NCBI GenBank assembly: GCA_041906185.1
Contig: JAYRJQ010000009.1
Span: forward strand, 159,460-223,459
From: Roseateles_B sp041906185
GTDB lineage: Bacteria > Pseudomonadota > Gammaproteobacteria > Burkholderiales > Burkholderiaceae_C
DNA: 64,000 nt
Reading direction: 5' to 3'
Positions 48,221-58,300 of the stretch are shown here, in pieces. Within the stretch, counting starts at the first letter, position 1. Each line of letters begins with the position of its first letter. The position numbers were made by a program, and so were the translations under genes. A model generated the notes under the pieces. That model had not been told where the DNA came from. It saw only the letters and a list, made by a program, of their open reading frames with translations, and made no database searches.

Positions 48221-49882
48221 TCAGGGCCGGGCGCGCTGGTAGAGGCGGTAGGACTGGCTGCGATCCGTCGGCCGCTTGACCGTGGCGAGCAGTGTCCAGC
48301 CGCCGCCGATGGGGTCCGGCGTGCCGTCCTCCGCCTGCGTCAGCAAGAGCGTGCAGGACGTCTGCTGGGCGGTCTGGCGAGCATCGACCGGCCAGTGCCC
48401 CTGCACCTCCAGCGCCGCCACGAGTGACAGGGCCTGGCCCGGCGCTGCAATACAGCCCCCGCCGGCCGGCATGACGCGCGCCAGGCGCTCGATGAGCGGC
48501 CGGTGGCTGCGGGCGTAGTCCAGGACGGGCAACCACAGCGTCATGGCCAGCAGCCAGGCGAGCGCCACGCCGCCCGAGGGCAGCACCATGCTCTTCCACA
48601 GCGCGTGCTGGTGGCGCGCGGTGCGCCAGCGCAGCAGGCCCAGCCATGCCGCGGTGCCGAGAGCCGCCAGCAGCAGGGCGACGGGGTGGAAACTGGGCTC
48701 GAAGCCCTTGGCCAGATTGCGCACATTCGCCAGGGGCTGGGCCGGCCAGCCGGTCTGCATCGAGAGGTAGTAGACCCAGATGAACAGCGCGATCGTGCTG
48801 AAGAAGAACATCGAGAACCAGTCCAGCATCGCGCTGACACTGCGGCTGAAGGTCGGCAGGGCGAAGCTGGCGAGCACCGCCAGGGCGGGCAGGCCGAGCA
48901 TCAGGGCGCGGTCGGATCCGCCCATGGCCAGCGAGCTCAGCACCGACACCAGCACGGCCAGCAGCGGCACGCTCACGTGGCGTCGCTGCAGGTAGGCGCG
49001 CCAGCGCCAGAGCGTCCAAAGGGCCAGCGGCCAGACCGGCCACGCGAACCACAGGAGCAGGGTGCCCACGCGCAGCGGGAAATCGGCACCTGGCAGGCCC
49101 TGCATCCGCCAGGCCCAGCTGCCCAGCAGCCAGGCCAGCAGCGCCGACAAAGCGGCCGAGGCCAGCACCCAGATCAGGCTCTCGCGAACGGGCTCGTAGG
49201 CCGATCGCCAGCAGATCAGGGCTCCGCCCACGCCAAGCATGAGCGCGACCGCTGGCGCGGCCGAGGCCGCAAGCACCGGCAGCGCCAGCAGAAGGGCCAG
49301 ACGGGCCTTGAGCGGACGGAAGGGCGCGGCGGCCATGCCATAGACGAACAGCGCCATGCCCAGCAGCTGCAGCAGCTCCGGCGTTGTCTCGTGACCGAGC
49401 AGCAGCAGGCCCAGCGAAGCCACGAGGGCGAGCAGGGCGCCGTCCGCCAGCGCGCGGGCGTAGTCGACCGCCTGGGCCTCGCCGCCGAAGGCGAAGGCCA
49501 CCGGCTGGGCGGCATCCGTGCGCGCCAGGTGGAAGCTGCTGTACCAGACGAGCGCGATCACGCTCACCAGGATCAGCGCGAAGGGAATGCGCGCCGCCAG
49601 GGCGGGATCCAGCATCGGCAGCAGCTTGATGAACAGGGCGCCGACCCAGTAGGGCAGCAGCCCGCCGTCCGTGGTGATGCCGCCGAGCTCCGGGCGATGC
49701 CAGGGGCTGAGGCCCGCGGCGATCTTGGCCATGAAGCCATAGGCCGTGAGGTCGGCATTGCGCCAGGGATCGCGCCCGAACACGCCCGGCAGGACGTAAG
49801 CCGCGCAGAAGAGCAGCAGGGCCAGGCGGGGCAGACGCTGGGCGCCGCGCTCGGCAACGATGGCGGGGGTGGCTTGGTTCAC
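48221..49882 (-). CDS. GT-C/ArnT-like multi-pass membrane protein, function unknown
   Basis: 553 residues from a GTG start, about 11-12 transmembrane helices, then a soluble C-terminal part of ~110 residues. The first loop has RDPWRNADLTAYG, recalling the acidic catalytic loop of ArnT/PMT-type (GT-C) glycosyltransferases that use lipid-linked sugars. A sugar or lipid-A-modifying role is an inference only. It stands alone between phoR and rpmE2 and shares no operon with carbohydrate genes. Confidence 0.7.
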   Translation of the reverse strand: MNQATPAIVAERGAQRLPRLALLLFCAAYVLPGVFGRDPWRNADLTAYGFMAKIAAGLSPWHRPELGGITTDGGLLPYWVGALFIKLLPMLDPALAARIPFALILVSVIALVWYSSFHLARTDAAQPVAFAFGGEAQAVDYARALADGALLALVASLGLLLLGHETTPELLQLLGMALFVYGMAAAPFRPLKARLALLLALPVLAASAAPAVALMLGVGGALICWRSAYEPVRESLIWVLASAALSALLAWLLGSWAWRMQGLPGADFPLRVGTLLLWFAWPVWPLALWTLWRWRAYLQRRHVSVPLLAVLVSVLSSLAMGGSDRALMLGLPALAVLASFALPTFSRSVSAMLDWFSMFFFSTIALFIWVYYLSMQTGWPAQPLANVRNLAKGFEPSFHPVALLLAALGTAAWLGLLRWRTARHQHALWKSMVLPSGGVALAWLLAMTLWLPVLDYARSHRPLIERLARVMPAGGGCIAAPGQALSLVAALEVQGHWPVDARQTAQQTSCTLLLTQAEDGTPDPIGGGWTLLATVKRPTDRSQSYRLYQRARP

Positions 49883-50090
49883 GCGGGCTGCAGGGGACTC
49901 AGGAGGGGGCCGAAGGTCGCATCATGCCCCAAATCCGGGCATGCACGGCGCGTGCGGGAGAGGCGGGCGATCCGGGGCCGCCGTCGGCAAGAGCCGGAGG
50001 CTCACGGGACCCGATGCCGGCCCATCATGCCGCTGGCAGCGCGGACCGGCACTAGCCGGGAGCGCGGGAGCAGGGCGGGGCGCGGCCATG

Positions 50091-50116
50091 AAAAAAGGCA
50101 GCCGAGGCTGCCTTTT
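50091..50116 (-). terminator. Terminator of rpmE2
   Basis: Stem GGCAGC / GCTGCC with a four-base loop, extended by A-T pairs; the minus strand continues into TTTTTT. It is ~35 bp past the L31 stop. Confidence 0.9.
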
Positions 50117-50151
50117 CCTTGGGGCTCGACGCAAAAGCGCGGCCGCGGGGC

Positions 50152-50409
50152 TTACTTCTTGAGGCCGACGCGAGCGAACTTGTTGCGGAACTTCTCGACG
50201 CGACCGCCCAGGTTGTCGACGCTCTTTTGAGTGCCGGTGTAGAACGGGTGCGATTCGCTGGTGGTTTCCAGCTTGACCAGCGGGAATTCCTTGCCGTCGA
50301 CGGTGATGGTTTCCTTGGTCTGGACGGTCGAACGCGTCACGAACTGGAAGCCGTTGGACTGGTCCACGAACACCACGTCGCGGTAGTTGGGGTGAATGCC
50401 TTCTTTCAT
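50152..50409 (-). CDS. rpmE2: 50S ribosomal protein L31, type B (zinc-free)
   Basis: 85 residues. It contains no cysteine at all, so it is the zinc-independent type B (YkgM-like), with the typical ESHPFYTG and VEKFRNKF motifs. Begins MKEGIHPNYR. In enteric bacteria the type B copy is induced by zinc shortage; whether this genome has a second, zinc-binding copy cannot be seen. A TATAAT promoter box and a 15-bp palindrome lie upstream. Confidence 0.95.
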   Translation of the reverse strand: MKEGIHPNYRDVVFVDQSNGFQFVTRSTVQTKETITVDGKEFPLVKLETTSESHPFYTGTQKSVDNLGGRVEKFRNKFARVGLKK

Positions 50410-50450
50410 GGGAAACCTCTCGCCGTAGCTGGTTCAGTGCCGGGAGCCAC

Positions 50451-50465
50451 GTCACACCATGTGAC
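50451..50465. promoter_or_regulatory. Palindrome in the rpmE2 leader (possible operator)
   Basis: Perfect inverted repeat GTCACA-CCA-TGTGAC, between the -10 box and the rpmE2 start, roughly +20 to +35 of the transcript. It does not match the Zur box known to me. Confidence 0.4.
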
Positions 50466-50492
50466 GCACTTTCTGGCGGCGGAAAAACGCTG

Positions 50493-50498
50493 ATTATA
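50493..50498 (-). promoter_or_regulatory. -10 box of rpmE2
   Basis: Perfect TATAAT on the minus strand, 83 bp before the ATG; no clear -35. It lies just past the rho terminator. Confidence 0.65.
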
Positions 50499-50510
50499 GC
50501 CACAAATGAA

Positions 50511-50542
50511 AACGCCGCCTACCCGTTGTGGGAGGCGGCGTT
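50511..50542 (-). terminator. Terminator downstream of rho
   Basis: 10-bp stem AACGCCGCCT / AGGCGGCGTT with an inner CCC / GGG pairing; minus-strand continuation TTTTCATTT. Confidence 0.8.
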
Positions 50543-50654
50543 GAAAGCCTGAGGAACAAGCGGGAATCGCACCCCGCCCAGCCGGCTCCCGCTGGAGGGG
50601 AGCGGGCCTTCGTCCGGCGTCGCAAGGCGCGCAGGCGCCTTGCTCGGTCCGGGT

Positions 50655-51917
50655 TCAGCCCCCTCTTCGCATCATGTCGAAGAAGTCGTGGTTGTTCTTG
50701 CTGGCCTTCATCTTGTCGAGGATGAACTCCATCGCCTCGATCTCGTCCATGTTGTAGAGCAGCTTGCGCAGGATCCAGCTCTTTTGCAGGATCTCGGGCT
50801 TGAGCAGCATCTCCTCGCGGCGGGTGCCGGACTTGTTGATCAGGATCGAGGGGTACACGCGCTTCTCGGCCATGCGGCGATCCAGGTGGATTTCGCAGTT
50901 GCCGGTGCCCTTGAACTCTTCGTAGATCACTTCGTCCATGCGCGAGCCGGTGTCGATCAGCGCGGTGCCGATGATGGTCAGCGAGCCGCCTTCCTCGACA
51001 TTGCGGGCCGCACCGAAGAAGCGCTTGGGGCGCTGCAGCGCGTTGGCGTCCACACCGCCCGTCAGCACCTTGCCGGAGGACGGCAGGACGTTGTTGTAGG
51101 CGCGGGCCAGGCGGGTGATGGAGTCCAGCAGGATCACCACGTCCTTCTTGAGCTCGACCAGGCGCTTGGCGCGCTCGATCACCATCTCGGCGACCTGCAC
51201 ATGGCGGGCGGCGGGTTCGTCGAAGGTGGACGAGATGACCTCGCCGCGCACGGTGCGCAGCATCTCGGTCACTTCTTCGGGGCGCTCATCCACCAGCAGC
51301 ACGATGAGGTGCGCTTCCGGATGATTGGCCGTGATGGCGTGGGCCAGCTGCTGCATCATCATCGTCTTGCCGGTCTTCGGCTGGGCCACCAGCAGGGCGC
51401 GCTGTCCTTTGCCGATGGGCGCGATGAGGTCGATGATGCGGCCAGTGATGTTCTCGTCGCTCTTGATGTCGCGCTCGAGCTTGAACTGCTCCTTGGGGAA
51501 CAAGGGCGTCAGGTTCTCGAACATGATCTTGTGCTTGCTCTCCTCGGGGGTGAGCCCGTTCACGCGGTCGACCTTGACCAGCGCGAAGTAGCGTTCACCG
51601 TCCTTGGGGACGCGCACTTCGCCTTCGATCATGTCGCCGGTGTGGAGGTTGAAGCGGCGGATCTGGCTCGGGGAGAGGTAGATGTCGTCCGTGGACGCCA
51701 TGTAGCTCGTGTCCGGCGAGCGCAGGAAGCCGAAGCCGTCCGGCAGCACTTCGAGGACGCCGTCGCCGAAGACCTGCTCGCCGGCCTTGGCGCGCTTCTT
51801 CATGATCGCGAACATCAGCTCCTGCTTGCGCATGCGGGCGACGTTGTCGATCTCCAGCTCCTCGCCCATCTTGATGAGGGCGGAAACGTGAAGCGCTTTC
51901 AGTTCAGAAAGATGCAT
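50655..51917 (-). CDS. rho: Transcription termination factor Rho
   Basis: 420-residue hexameric RNA helicase. N-terminal Rho-N (MHLSELKALHVSALIKMGEE), the OB-fold RNA site (~50-120: EVLPDGFGFLR), Walker A QPKTGKTMMM (~180), Walker B VVILLDSITRLARAYN, Q/R loops and LTGGVDANALQRPKRFFGAARNVEEGGS. A 255-bp space with strong hairpins separates it from trxA upstream, as in E. coli trxA-rho. Confidence 0.97.
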   Translation of the reverse strand: MHLSELKALHVSALIKMGEELEIDNVARMRKQELMFAIMKKRAKAGEQVFGDGVLEVLPDGFGFLRSPDTSYMASTDDIYLSPSQIRRFNLHTGDMIEGEVRVPKDGERYFALVKVDRVNGLTPEESKHKIMFENLTPLFPKEQFKLERDIKSDENITGRIIDLIAPIGKGQRALLVAQPKTGKTMMMQQLAHAITANHPEAHLIVLLVDERPEEVTEMLRTVRGEVISSTFDEPAARHVQVAEMVIERAKRLVELKKDVVILLDSITRLARAYNNVLPSSGKVLTGGVDANALQRPKRFFGAARNVEEGGSLTIIGTALIDTGSRMDEVIYEEFKGTGNCEIHLDRRMAEKRVYPSILINKSGTRREEMLLKPEILQKSWILRKLLYNMDEIEAMEFILDKMKASKNNHDFFDMMRRGG

Positions 51918-52096
51918 GGAAAAACCCGGTTGGGTCGTCCAGGGTCTGCCAAGAACCCGGGACAGGATCTTCGGTCGCCACAGCCATCAGGATTGACTTC
52001 ACCATTGCCGTCAACAGGATCACGACCCGCCATGCGCAGCGCACGGGAGGCCATCACAACAGTTCAGGGACGAAAAGGGAGCTTGGGCGCCGAGTC

Positions 52097-52127
52097 CATG
52101 CCCCGAAGCCGGTCCGGCTGGGGCATG
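52097..52127. promoter_or_regulatory. Strong hairpin in the trxA-rho spacer
   Basis: CATGCCCC-GA-AGCCG-GTC-CGGCT-GGGGCATG: two stacked perfect stems, no T run. It lies upstream of rho in the 255-bp spacer (51918-52172), which otherwise shows no gene; possibly part of the rho leader or a boundary structure. Confidence 0.6.
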
Positions 52128-52140
52128 TTGGCCATTCAAG

Positions 52141-52160
52141 CCCGGCCGAGTGGGGCCGGG
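52141..52160 (-). terminator. Possible terminator of trxA
   Basis: Stem CCCGGCC / GGCCGGG with a short loop, 13 bp past the trxA stop; weak T content afterwards (CTTG), so termination is uncertain. Confidence 0.45.
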
Positions 52161-52172
52161 CATGTGGAGAGA

Positions 52173-52502
52173 TTATAGGTTGGCGTCGAGGAAGGACGTC
52201 AACTGGGCCTTGGTCAGGGCGCCGACCTTCGTGGCGGCCAGCTGACCATCCTTGAAGAGCATGAGGGTCGGGATGCCGCGGATGCCGAACTTGGCGGGCA
52301 CTTCGCGGTTCTCGTCCACGTTCATCTTGGTGACCTGCAGGCGGCTGCCGTAATCCTTGGCCACTTCGTCCAGGATGGGGGCGATCATCTTGCAGGGGCC
52401 GCACCATTCGGCCCAGTAGTCCACCAGCACGGGCGTGGAGGATTGGATGACATCGGCGTCGAACGACGCGTCGGAGATGTGTTTGATCAGTTCGCTGCTC
52501 AT
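52173..52502 (-). CDS. trxA: Thioredoxin 1
   Basis: 109 residues, the single thioredoxin fold with active site WAEWCGPCKM (Cys34, Cys37) and the cis-proline in RGIPTLMLF. Cytoplasmic disulfide reductase. Upstream of rho on the same strand and divergent from addB; a CAGAAT -10-like box faces this way near 52607-52612. Confidence 0.97.
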   Translation of the reverse strand: MSSELIKHISDASFDADVIQSSTPVLVDYWAEWCGPCKMIAPILDEVAKDYGSRLQVTKMNVDENREVPAKFGIRGIPTLMLFKDGQLAATKVGALTKAQLTSFLDANL

Positions 52503-52702
52503 GGATGAGTCCTTGGACAGGCTGCATGCAGCCGGGGCCCGAGTCGCTGTCCGGGGGGACCGCCGTCATGGAGCACTTCCATGGGCGGGACTCAGGGCAC
52601 AATGATTCTGACACAAGAGCCAAGGACCCGAGACCTTCGGGGTTCAAGGCCCCATGCCCCGGCGCCCGCCGGGGCCGGACGACGGGACGGAGCCGCCAGG
52701 GC

Positions 52703-55378
52703 GTGACTGCAGAACAACAGATCGAGACACAACACCTGACCCTCAGCCTGGGCGACGGCGCGCGCCCCTTCTGGGACGCCGTGGCTGCCCGCGTGGCGGC
52801 CTGGATGCAGGCAAGGGGCATACCCAGCCGCGACGCGATCGTGCTGCTGCCCTTCGCGCAGCAGCTGGCCTCGGCGCGCCGGGCCTGGCGCAGCACCGGC
52901 CTGTGGCAGCCGCGCATGGAGACCACTCACAGCCTGGCGGCCGCGCTCGGACCGACGCCGCTGTCGCAGGGGCTGCAGATCAGCTTCGACGCCGCCATCG
53001 ACGGGCTCAACGCGCGCCAGCTGCTGGCCGGGCAAAGCTGGGCCGAGGCGCTGCGCCAGCGGGATCCGCGCGCCTACCAGCTGGCCATCCAGCATCTGGT
53101 GGAGCTGGCGCAGGCGCTGGCCCGCCATGCCACGACGCTGGGGCCGCAGGGGCGGAGCGCCTTCTGGCCCCACGCCCGGCTCGCGCTGCAACAGGGCGGG
53201 CCGGCCGACCTGGAACAGGCGCTGTCGCTGGTCGCCCTGGAATGGGCGGCGAGCGATGGCCGCGTGCCGGCCACCGATGCACTCTTCGGCCTGCGCCCCA
53301 GCGCGTGGGTGCTGCTGCGGGCCGGTGGCGCGGACCCCTTGAGCGATGCGCTGCTCGCCCATGCCGCCGCCGAGGGCATCCCCTGCCTGCTGCTCGACGC
53401 CGACCGCACCCTGGAGCAGCTGGCCGAGGACCCGCCGCCCGCGCGCCTGCAGGAGGCGCGCTGCGAGGACCGCGAGTCGCTGGCCCAGTGCACGGCGGCG
53501 ACGGTACTCGAGCATCTGCGGCGCCAAGAGGTGCCTGTGGCCCTGATCGCCCAGGACCGGGTCCTCGTCCGCCGCGTGCGGGCGCTGCTGGAGCGGCAGG
53601 CCGTCCGCCTGGGTGACGAGACCGGCTGGACCCTCGCGACGACGCCGGAAGCCGCGCAGCTCATGGCCCTGCTGCGGGCGGCCCAGCCGTGCGCCAGCGT
53701 CGACGATCTGCTGCTGTGGCTCAAGAGTGACCTGGCGAAGCGCCTGCGCGAGCGCCTCGGGGCAGCCACCGTCGACGCGCTCGAGGCGCAATGCCGGCGC
53801 CTGGGCTGGGTGCAGGTGGGGGCCGTCCGTCCTGAGCTGCTCAAGGGGGCCGCCGCGCTGTTGTGGCAGGACGCCCAGGAGCTGCTGGCGGTGCTGCGCG
53901 CGGGCACGGCGCGGCGCCCGCTGGTGCAGTGGCTGGAGCAGCTGCGCCGCTTGCTGGAGCGCCTGGACGCGCTGCCCCTGATCGAGCAGCTGCCCGCCGG
54001 CAAGCCTCTGCTGCAGGCCCTGTGGCTGCAGCGCGAGCCCTGGCCCGGCTCCGCCCACGAGCTTGCGCTGAAGACCACGCAGCTGGGCAGCGCGGACTTC
54101 GTCCAATGGATCAACGAGACGCTGGAGGCCCAGCAGTTCACGCCCGCGCTGCCGGCGGATCTGCAGGTGCTGGTCACCCCGATGGCGCGGGCCATGCTGC
54201 GGCCCTTCGCGGCCGTGGTGCTGCCCGGGGCGGATGCGCAGACGCTGGGCAACGTGCCGGCCGGGCCGGCGCTGCTGCCGGATGCCCTGGCGCGGCAGCT
54301 GGGCCTGCCGGATCAGGACAGCCGTCGGCGCCAGCTCGCGGCCGGTTTCGTGCAGCTGCTGCGCGCGCCGCTGCTGACGGTGCTGCGCTGCGACCGCGCC
54401 GGCAGCGAGCCGCTCGCCCGCAGCCCGCTGCTGGAGCGCCTGGAGGCCGCGCGGGAGCGGGCCGGGCAGGGCGCGATCCCGGCCTGGGTGGACCCCCGTC
54501 CCGCGCGGCAGCTCGCGCCGCAGCCCGTGCACATGGCTCAGGCGGTCGCCTCGGGCATGCTGCCGCGCTCGCTCAGTGCCAGCGCGCTCGAAGCCCTGCG
54601 CAACTGCCCCTACCAGTTCTTCGGCCAGCAGCTGCTCGGCCTGCGCGAGGACGAGGAGCTCAGCGAGGAACTCGACAAGCGCGACTACGGCAACTGGCTG
54701 CATGCCGTGCTGCACCGATTCCATGAGCAGGCCCGCGAGCAGGCGCCTGCCGATGCCGCCCAGGCACTGGCCGAGGCCGCCGAGCACGAGCGCCAGCGCA
54801 TGGGGCTGTCCGAGGCCGAGTTCCTGCCGTATCTCGCCAGCTTCCGGCGCCTGGTGCCGCGCTACCTCGACTGGCTCGCGGCCCACGAGGCGGCCGGCTG
54901 GTCGTACGAGGGCGGCGAGGAGGCCCGCGAATGCCGGCCCTGGCAACACCCGGCCCTGCAGGCGCTCGTGCTGCAGGGGCGCCTGGACCGGCGGGATGGC
55001 GACGGCGGTGCGGGCGCGCGGCGCCTGCTGCTGGACTACAAGACCGGCTCGGCCGATGCGCTCCGGGACAAGCTCAAGCGCCCGCTGGAAGACACGCAGC
55101 TGGCGGTCTACGCGCTGCTGTGTGCCGACGAGGCCGCGCAGTCCGGCACCCGGCTCGAAGCGGCCTACCTGATGCTCGACGACAGCAAGGGCCTGCCGCT
55201 GCTGCCGCACCCGGACGTGCAGGAGAGTGCCGCGCGGCTCCGGGATGGCCTGGAGATCGACCTGGCCGCGGTGCAGGCCGGCGAGACGCTGCCGGCGCTG
55301 GGAGAAGGGCGGGCGTGCGCGGTGTGTGCCGTGCGCGGGCTGTGCCGCAAGGATGACTGGTGGGAAGGAAGCCTCTGA
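52703..55378 (+). CDS. addB: AddB-like PD-(D/E)XK nuclease subunit of a RecBCD-type enzyme
   Basis: 891 residues. The C-terminal nuclease domain has LQGRLDRRD, LLLDYKTGS and QLAVYAL, the RecB-family DEK-Q-Y motifs, framed by the iron-sulfur cysteines in LRNCPYQFF (~633) and CAVCAVRGLC near the end. The N-terminal ~450 residues are an inactive helicase-like region (no intact Walker A). With addA it should process double-strand breaks. The start is uncertain: GTG 52703 begins the conserved part; ATG 52568 is an alternative. A CACAAT box lies at 52596-52601. It overlaps addA by one base. Confidence 0.85.
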   Translation: MTAEQQIETQHLTLSLGDGARPFWDAVAARVAAWMQARGIPSRDAIVLLPFAQQLASARRAWRSTGLWQPRMETTHSLAAALGPTPLSQGLQISFDAAIDGLNARQLLAGQSWAEALRQRDPRAYQLAIQHLVELAQALARHATTLGPQGRSAFWPHARLALQQGGPADLEQALSLVALEWAASDGRVPATDALFGLRPSAWVLLRAGGADPLSDALLAHAAAEGIPCLLLDADRTLEQLAEDPPPARLQEARCEDRESLAQCTAATVLEHLRRQEVPVALIAQDRVLVRRVRALLERQAVRLGDETGWTLATTPEAAQLMALLRAAQPCASVDDLLLWLKSDLAKRLRERLGAATVDALEAQCRRLGWVQVGAVRPELLKGAAALLWQDAQELLAVLRAGTARRPLVQWLEQLRRLLERLDALPLIEQLPAGKPLLQALWLQREPWPGSAHELALKTTQLGSADFVQWINETLEAQQFTPALPADLQVLVTPMARAMLRPFAAVVLPGADAQTLGNVPAGPALLPDALARQLGLPDQDSRRRQLAAGFVQLLRAPLLTVLRCDRAGSEPLARSPLLERLEAARERAGQGAIPAWVDPRPARQLAPQPVHMAQAVASGMLPRSLSASALEALRNCPYQFFGQQLLGLREDEELSEELDKRDYGNWLHAVLHRFHEQAREQAPADAAQALAEAAEHERQRMGLSEAEFLPYLASFRRLVPRYLDWLAAHEAAGWSYEGGEEARECRPWQHPALQALVLQGRLDRRDGDGGAGARRLLLDYKTGSADALRDKLKRPLEDTQLAVYALLCADEAAQSGTRLEAAYLMLDDSKGLPLLPHPDVQESAARLRDGLEIDLAAVQAGETLPALGEGRACAVCAVRGLCRKDDWWEGSL

Positions 55379-58300
55379 TGGCGGCGCAGGACATGACGCA
55401 GGACGCGGCCGTTGCCGCGCAGGCCGCCTACACGGTCGACGGCCGGATCGTGCCGCGGGAGCAGTTCTACACGGTGGCCTGCGACCCGCGGCGAAGCGTC
55501 GTGGTCGAGGCCTGCGCGGGCGCGGGCAAGACCTGGATGCTGGTGTCCCGCATCCTGCGCGCGCTGCTGGAGGGCGTGCAGCCGCAGCAGATCGTGGCCA
55601 TCACCTTCACCCGCAAGGCCGCGGGTGAAATGCGCCAGCGCCTCTCCGAATGGCTGGCCGAGTTCGCGCGCGACACCCACGAGGGACGCTGCCTGGCCCT
55701 GCGTCAGCGCGGCATGAGCGAGGCGGACGCCGAGCGCGCCGCACCACTGCTGCAGGGCCTGCAGCAGCAGCTCCTGCAGGGCGGGCGGCCGGTGGAGATC
55801 CGCACCTTCCATGCGTGGTTCTCGCAGCTGCTGCGCGCGGCACCCATGACGCTGCTGCAGGACCTCGGCATCTCGCCCGAGCTGCAGCTGCTGGAGGACG
55901 AGAGCGAGCTGATGCCCGACGTCTGGCGCAGCTTCCATGCGCGGGTGCTGGCCGATGCGGCGCTGCTGTCCGACTACCAGGGCCTCGTCGACGAATGCGG
56001 CCGCAGCAAGGTGCTGCGCTGGCTCGAGGCCGGCTTTGCCAAGCGGGTGGAGCTGCGCCTGGCCGCGGCCCAGGGCGTGCTGATGGACAGCGTCGAGGGG
56101 GCGGCGTCGGTCTCGACCCGCTTTGCTGACACCACGCCGCTGGCGCTCGTGGACGCGATGCGCTTGCAGTGGCAAGACCTGGCCCTCGAACTGGGTCAGG
56201 GGCGCAACGAGACCATGCGCAAGGCCGCCGTCGCCATCGAGCAGGCGCTGACGGCGCAGGCCTCGGGGGCGGCGCTGTTCGAGGTGCTGCGCTCGAAGCT
56301 GCTGACCAAGGCTGGCACGCCGGTCAAGGCGCTGTCCAGCTGCGCGCTGGCGCTCACGCTGGCCGAGGAGGTGGCGCTGATCCAGCGCGGCCTGGACCAG
56401 CTGGCGGCCCAGACGCTGCACCGCCAGCTCGCGCGCCTGAGCCTCGTGCTCATCGACTGCTTTGACCAGCTCAAGCAGACGCGCGGCCTCGTGGACATGA
56501 ACGACCTCGAGCGCGGCGCGCTGGCGGTGCTGGGCGATGCCGCACTCGCCGGCTGGGTGCAGGAGCGGCTGGATGCGCAGCTGCGCCACCTGCTCATCGA
56601 CGAGTTCCAGGACACCAGCCCGCTGCAGTGGCAGGCCCTCTACGCCTGGCTGTCGTCGTACACCGGGGCGGGGGGCGGCGGGAGCGGGCAGCGGCCGCTG
56701 TCCGTGTTCATCGTGGGCGACCCGAAGCAGAGCATCTACCGCTTCCGGCGCGCCGAGCCCCGCGTGTTTGCCGCGGCGCGTGACTTCCTGCAGCGCGGAC
56801 TCGATGCCGCCGTGCTGGCCTGCGACCACACGCGTCGCAATGCGCCCGAGGTGCTGGCGGCGGTGAACGCGGCCCTCTCGCAGGCGCAGTCGCTGGGCGA
56901 GTACCAGGGCTTCCGTCCGCACACCACGGAGTCGTCCGAGCCCGATGCGCTGGCCGGCGTGTGGCGTCTGGACGCGCCCGCTGCCATGGACGAGGGCACC
57001 GAAGGCGACAGCGCGGCGGACGTTGCAGCCGAGGCGGGCGCGGAGGACGGGGAGGACGGGGAGGACGGGGAGGACGGGGAGGGCGAGCTCGGCTGGCGCC
57101 CCAGCCTCTCGCAAGCCCGGCACGAACCCGAGCTGCAGCGGCGCGCGGCCGAGGCTGAGCGCGTGGCGCGGGCGCTTTCGGCGCTGCTCGCGAATGGCGG
57201 CCTCAAGCCGGGCGATGTCTTCGTGCTGGCCCGGCGCCGCGAGGCCTTGCGGGTGCTGGCCGAGGCGCTCAAGGCCCGCGGCATCGCCCACGTCGCTCCC
57301 GAGGAAATGACGCTGCTGGATGCGCCGGACGTGCGCGACCTGCTGGCCCTGCTCGATGCCCTCGCGTCGCCCGCACATGACCTGTCCCTGGCCCATGCGC
57401 TGCGCAGCCCGCTGTTCGACGTCAGCGAGGCGGGGCTGCTGCAGCTCTCGCTGGCGGCGGGCACGGTCCGCCGCCTGGAGACGGGCTCGGAGGAGGGCGC
57501 GAAGGATGACGAGCCCGGCGACGATCGCCCGCGGCGCCCGAAGACCAGCTTCTGGCAAGCGCTGATGGAGGCGGACGAAGCCTCGCTCGAGCCCGCCCTG
57601 CAGCGCGCGCGTCAGCTGCTGGCAGCGTGGTCCGCCCGGCTGCAGCAGAGCACGCCGCACGAGCTGCTCGATTGCGTGCTGGCGGAGGGCGACCTGCTGG
57701 CCCGCGTGGCCGCCCGGGTGCCGCCCAGCGAGCGCCGCAGCCGCCTGCACGCGCTGCAGTCGCTGCTCGGCCTGGCGCTGGACCTCGATGGCGGGCGCTA
57801 CGCCACCGTCTATGGCTTCGTGCGGGCGCTGCGCCAGCGCGCGCTGAGCCTGCCCGCCCACGCGGAGGCCGATGCCGTGCAGCTGCTGACCGTCCACGGG
57901 GCCAAGGGGCTGGAGGCCCGCGTCGTCGTCATGATGGATTGCGATGCACCGCCGGCCCGTGCGGATCACGCCACCCTGCTCGTGGACTGGCCGGTGGATC
58001 TGCCGGCGCCGCGGCGCGTGGCCTTCATCGCGTCGGAAAGCACGCCGCCGCCGGCGCTGGAGCCCTTGATGCGCTTCGAGCAGGGCGAGCGGCAGCGGGA
58101 GGAGCTCAACGCGCTGTATGTGGCCGTGACGCGCGCGAAGTCCCGGCTGGTGCTGAGCCGCAGCGTGTCGGCACGGGCGGGCAGCGCCAGCAGCTGGTGG
58201 CAGCGCCTGCATGACAGCGCCCAGGACTGGCAGGTCGCCGAGGTGCCGTCCGAGGCCAGCCGAGCGGTGGCGCCCGTGCTGCTGGAGCTGCCCGTGCTGC

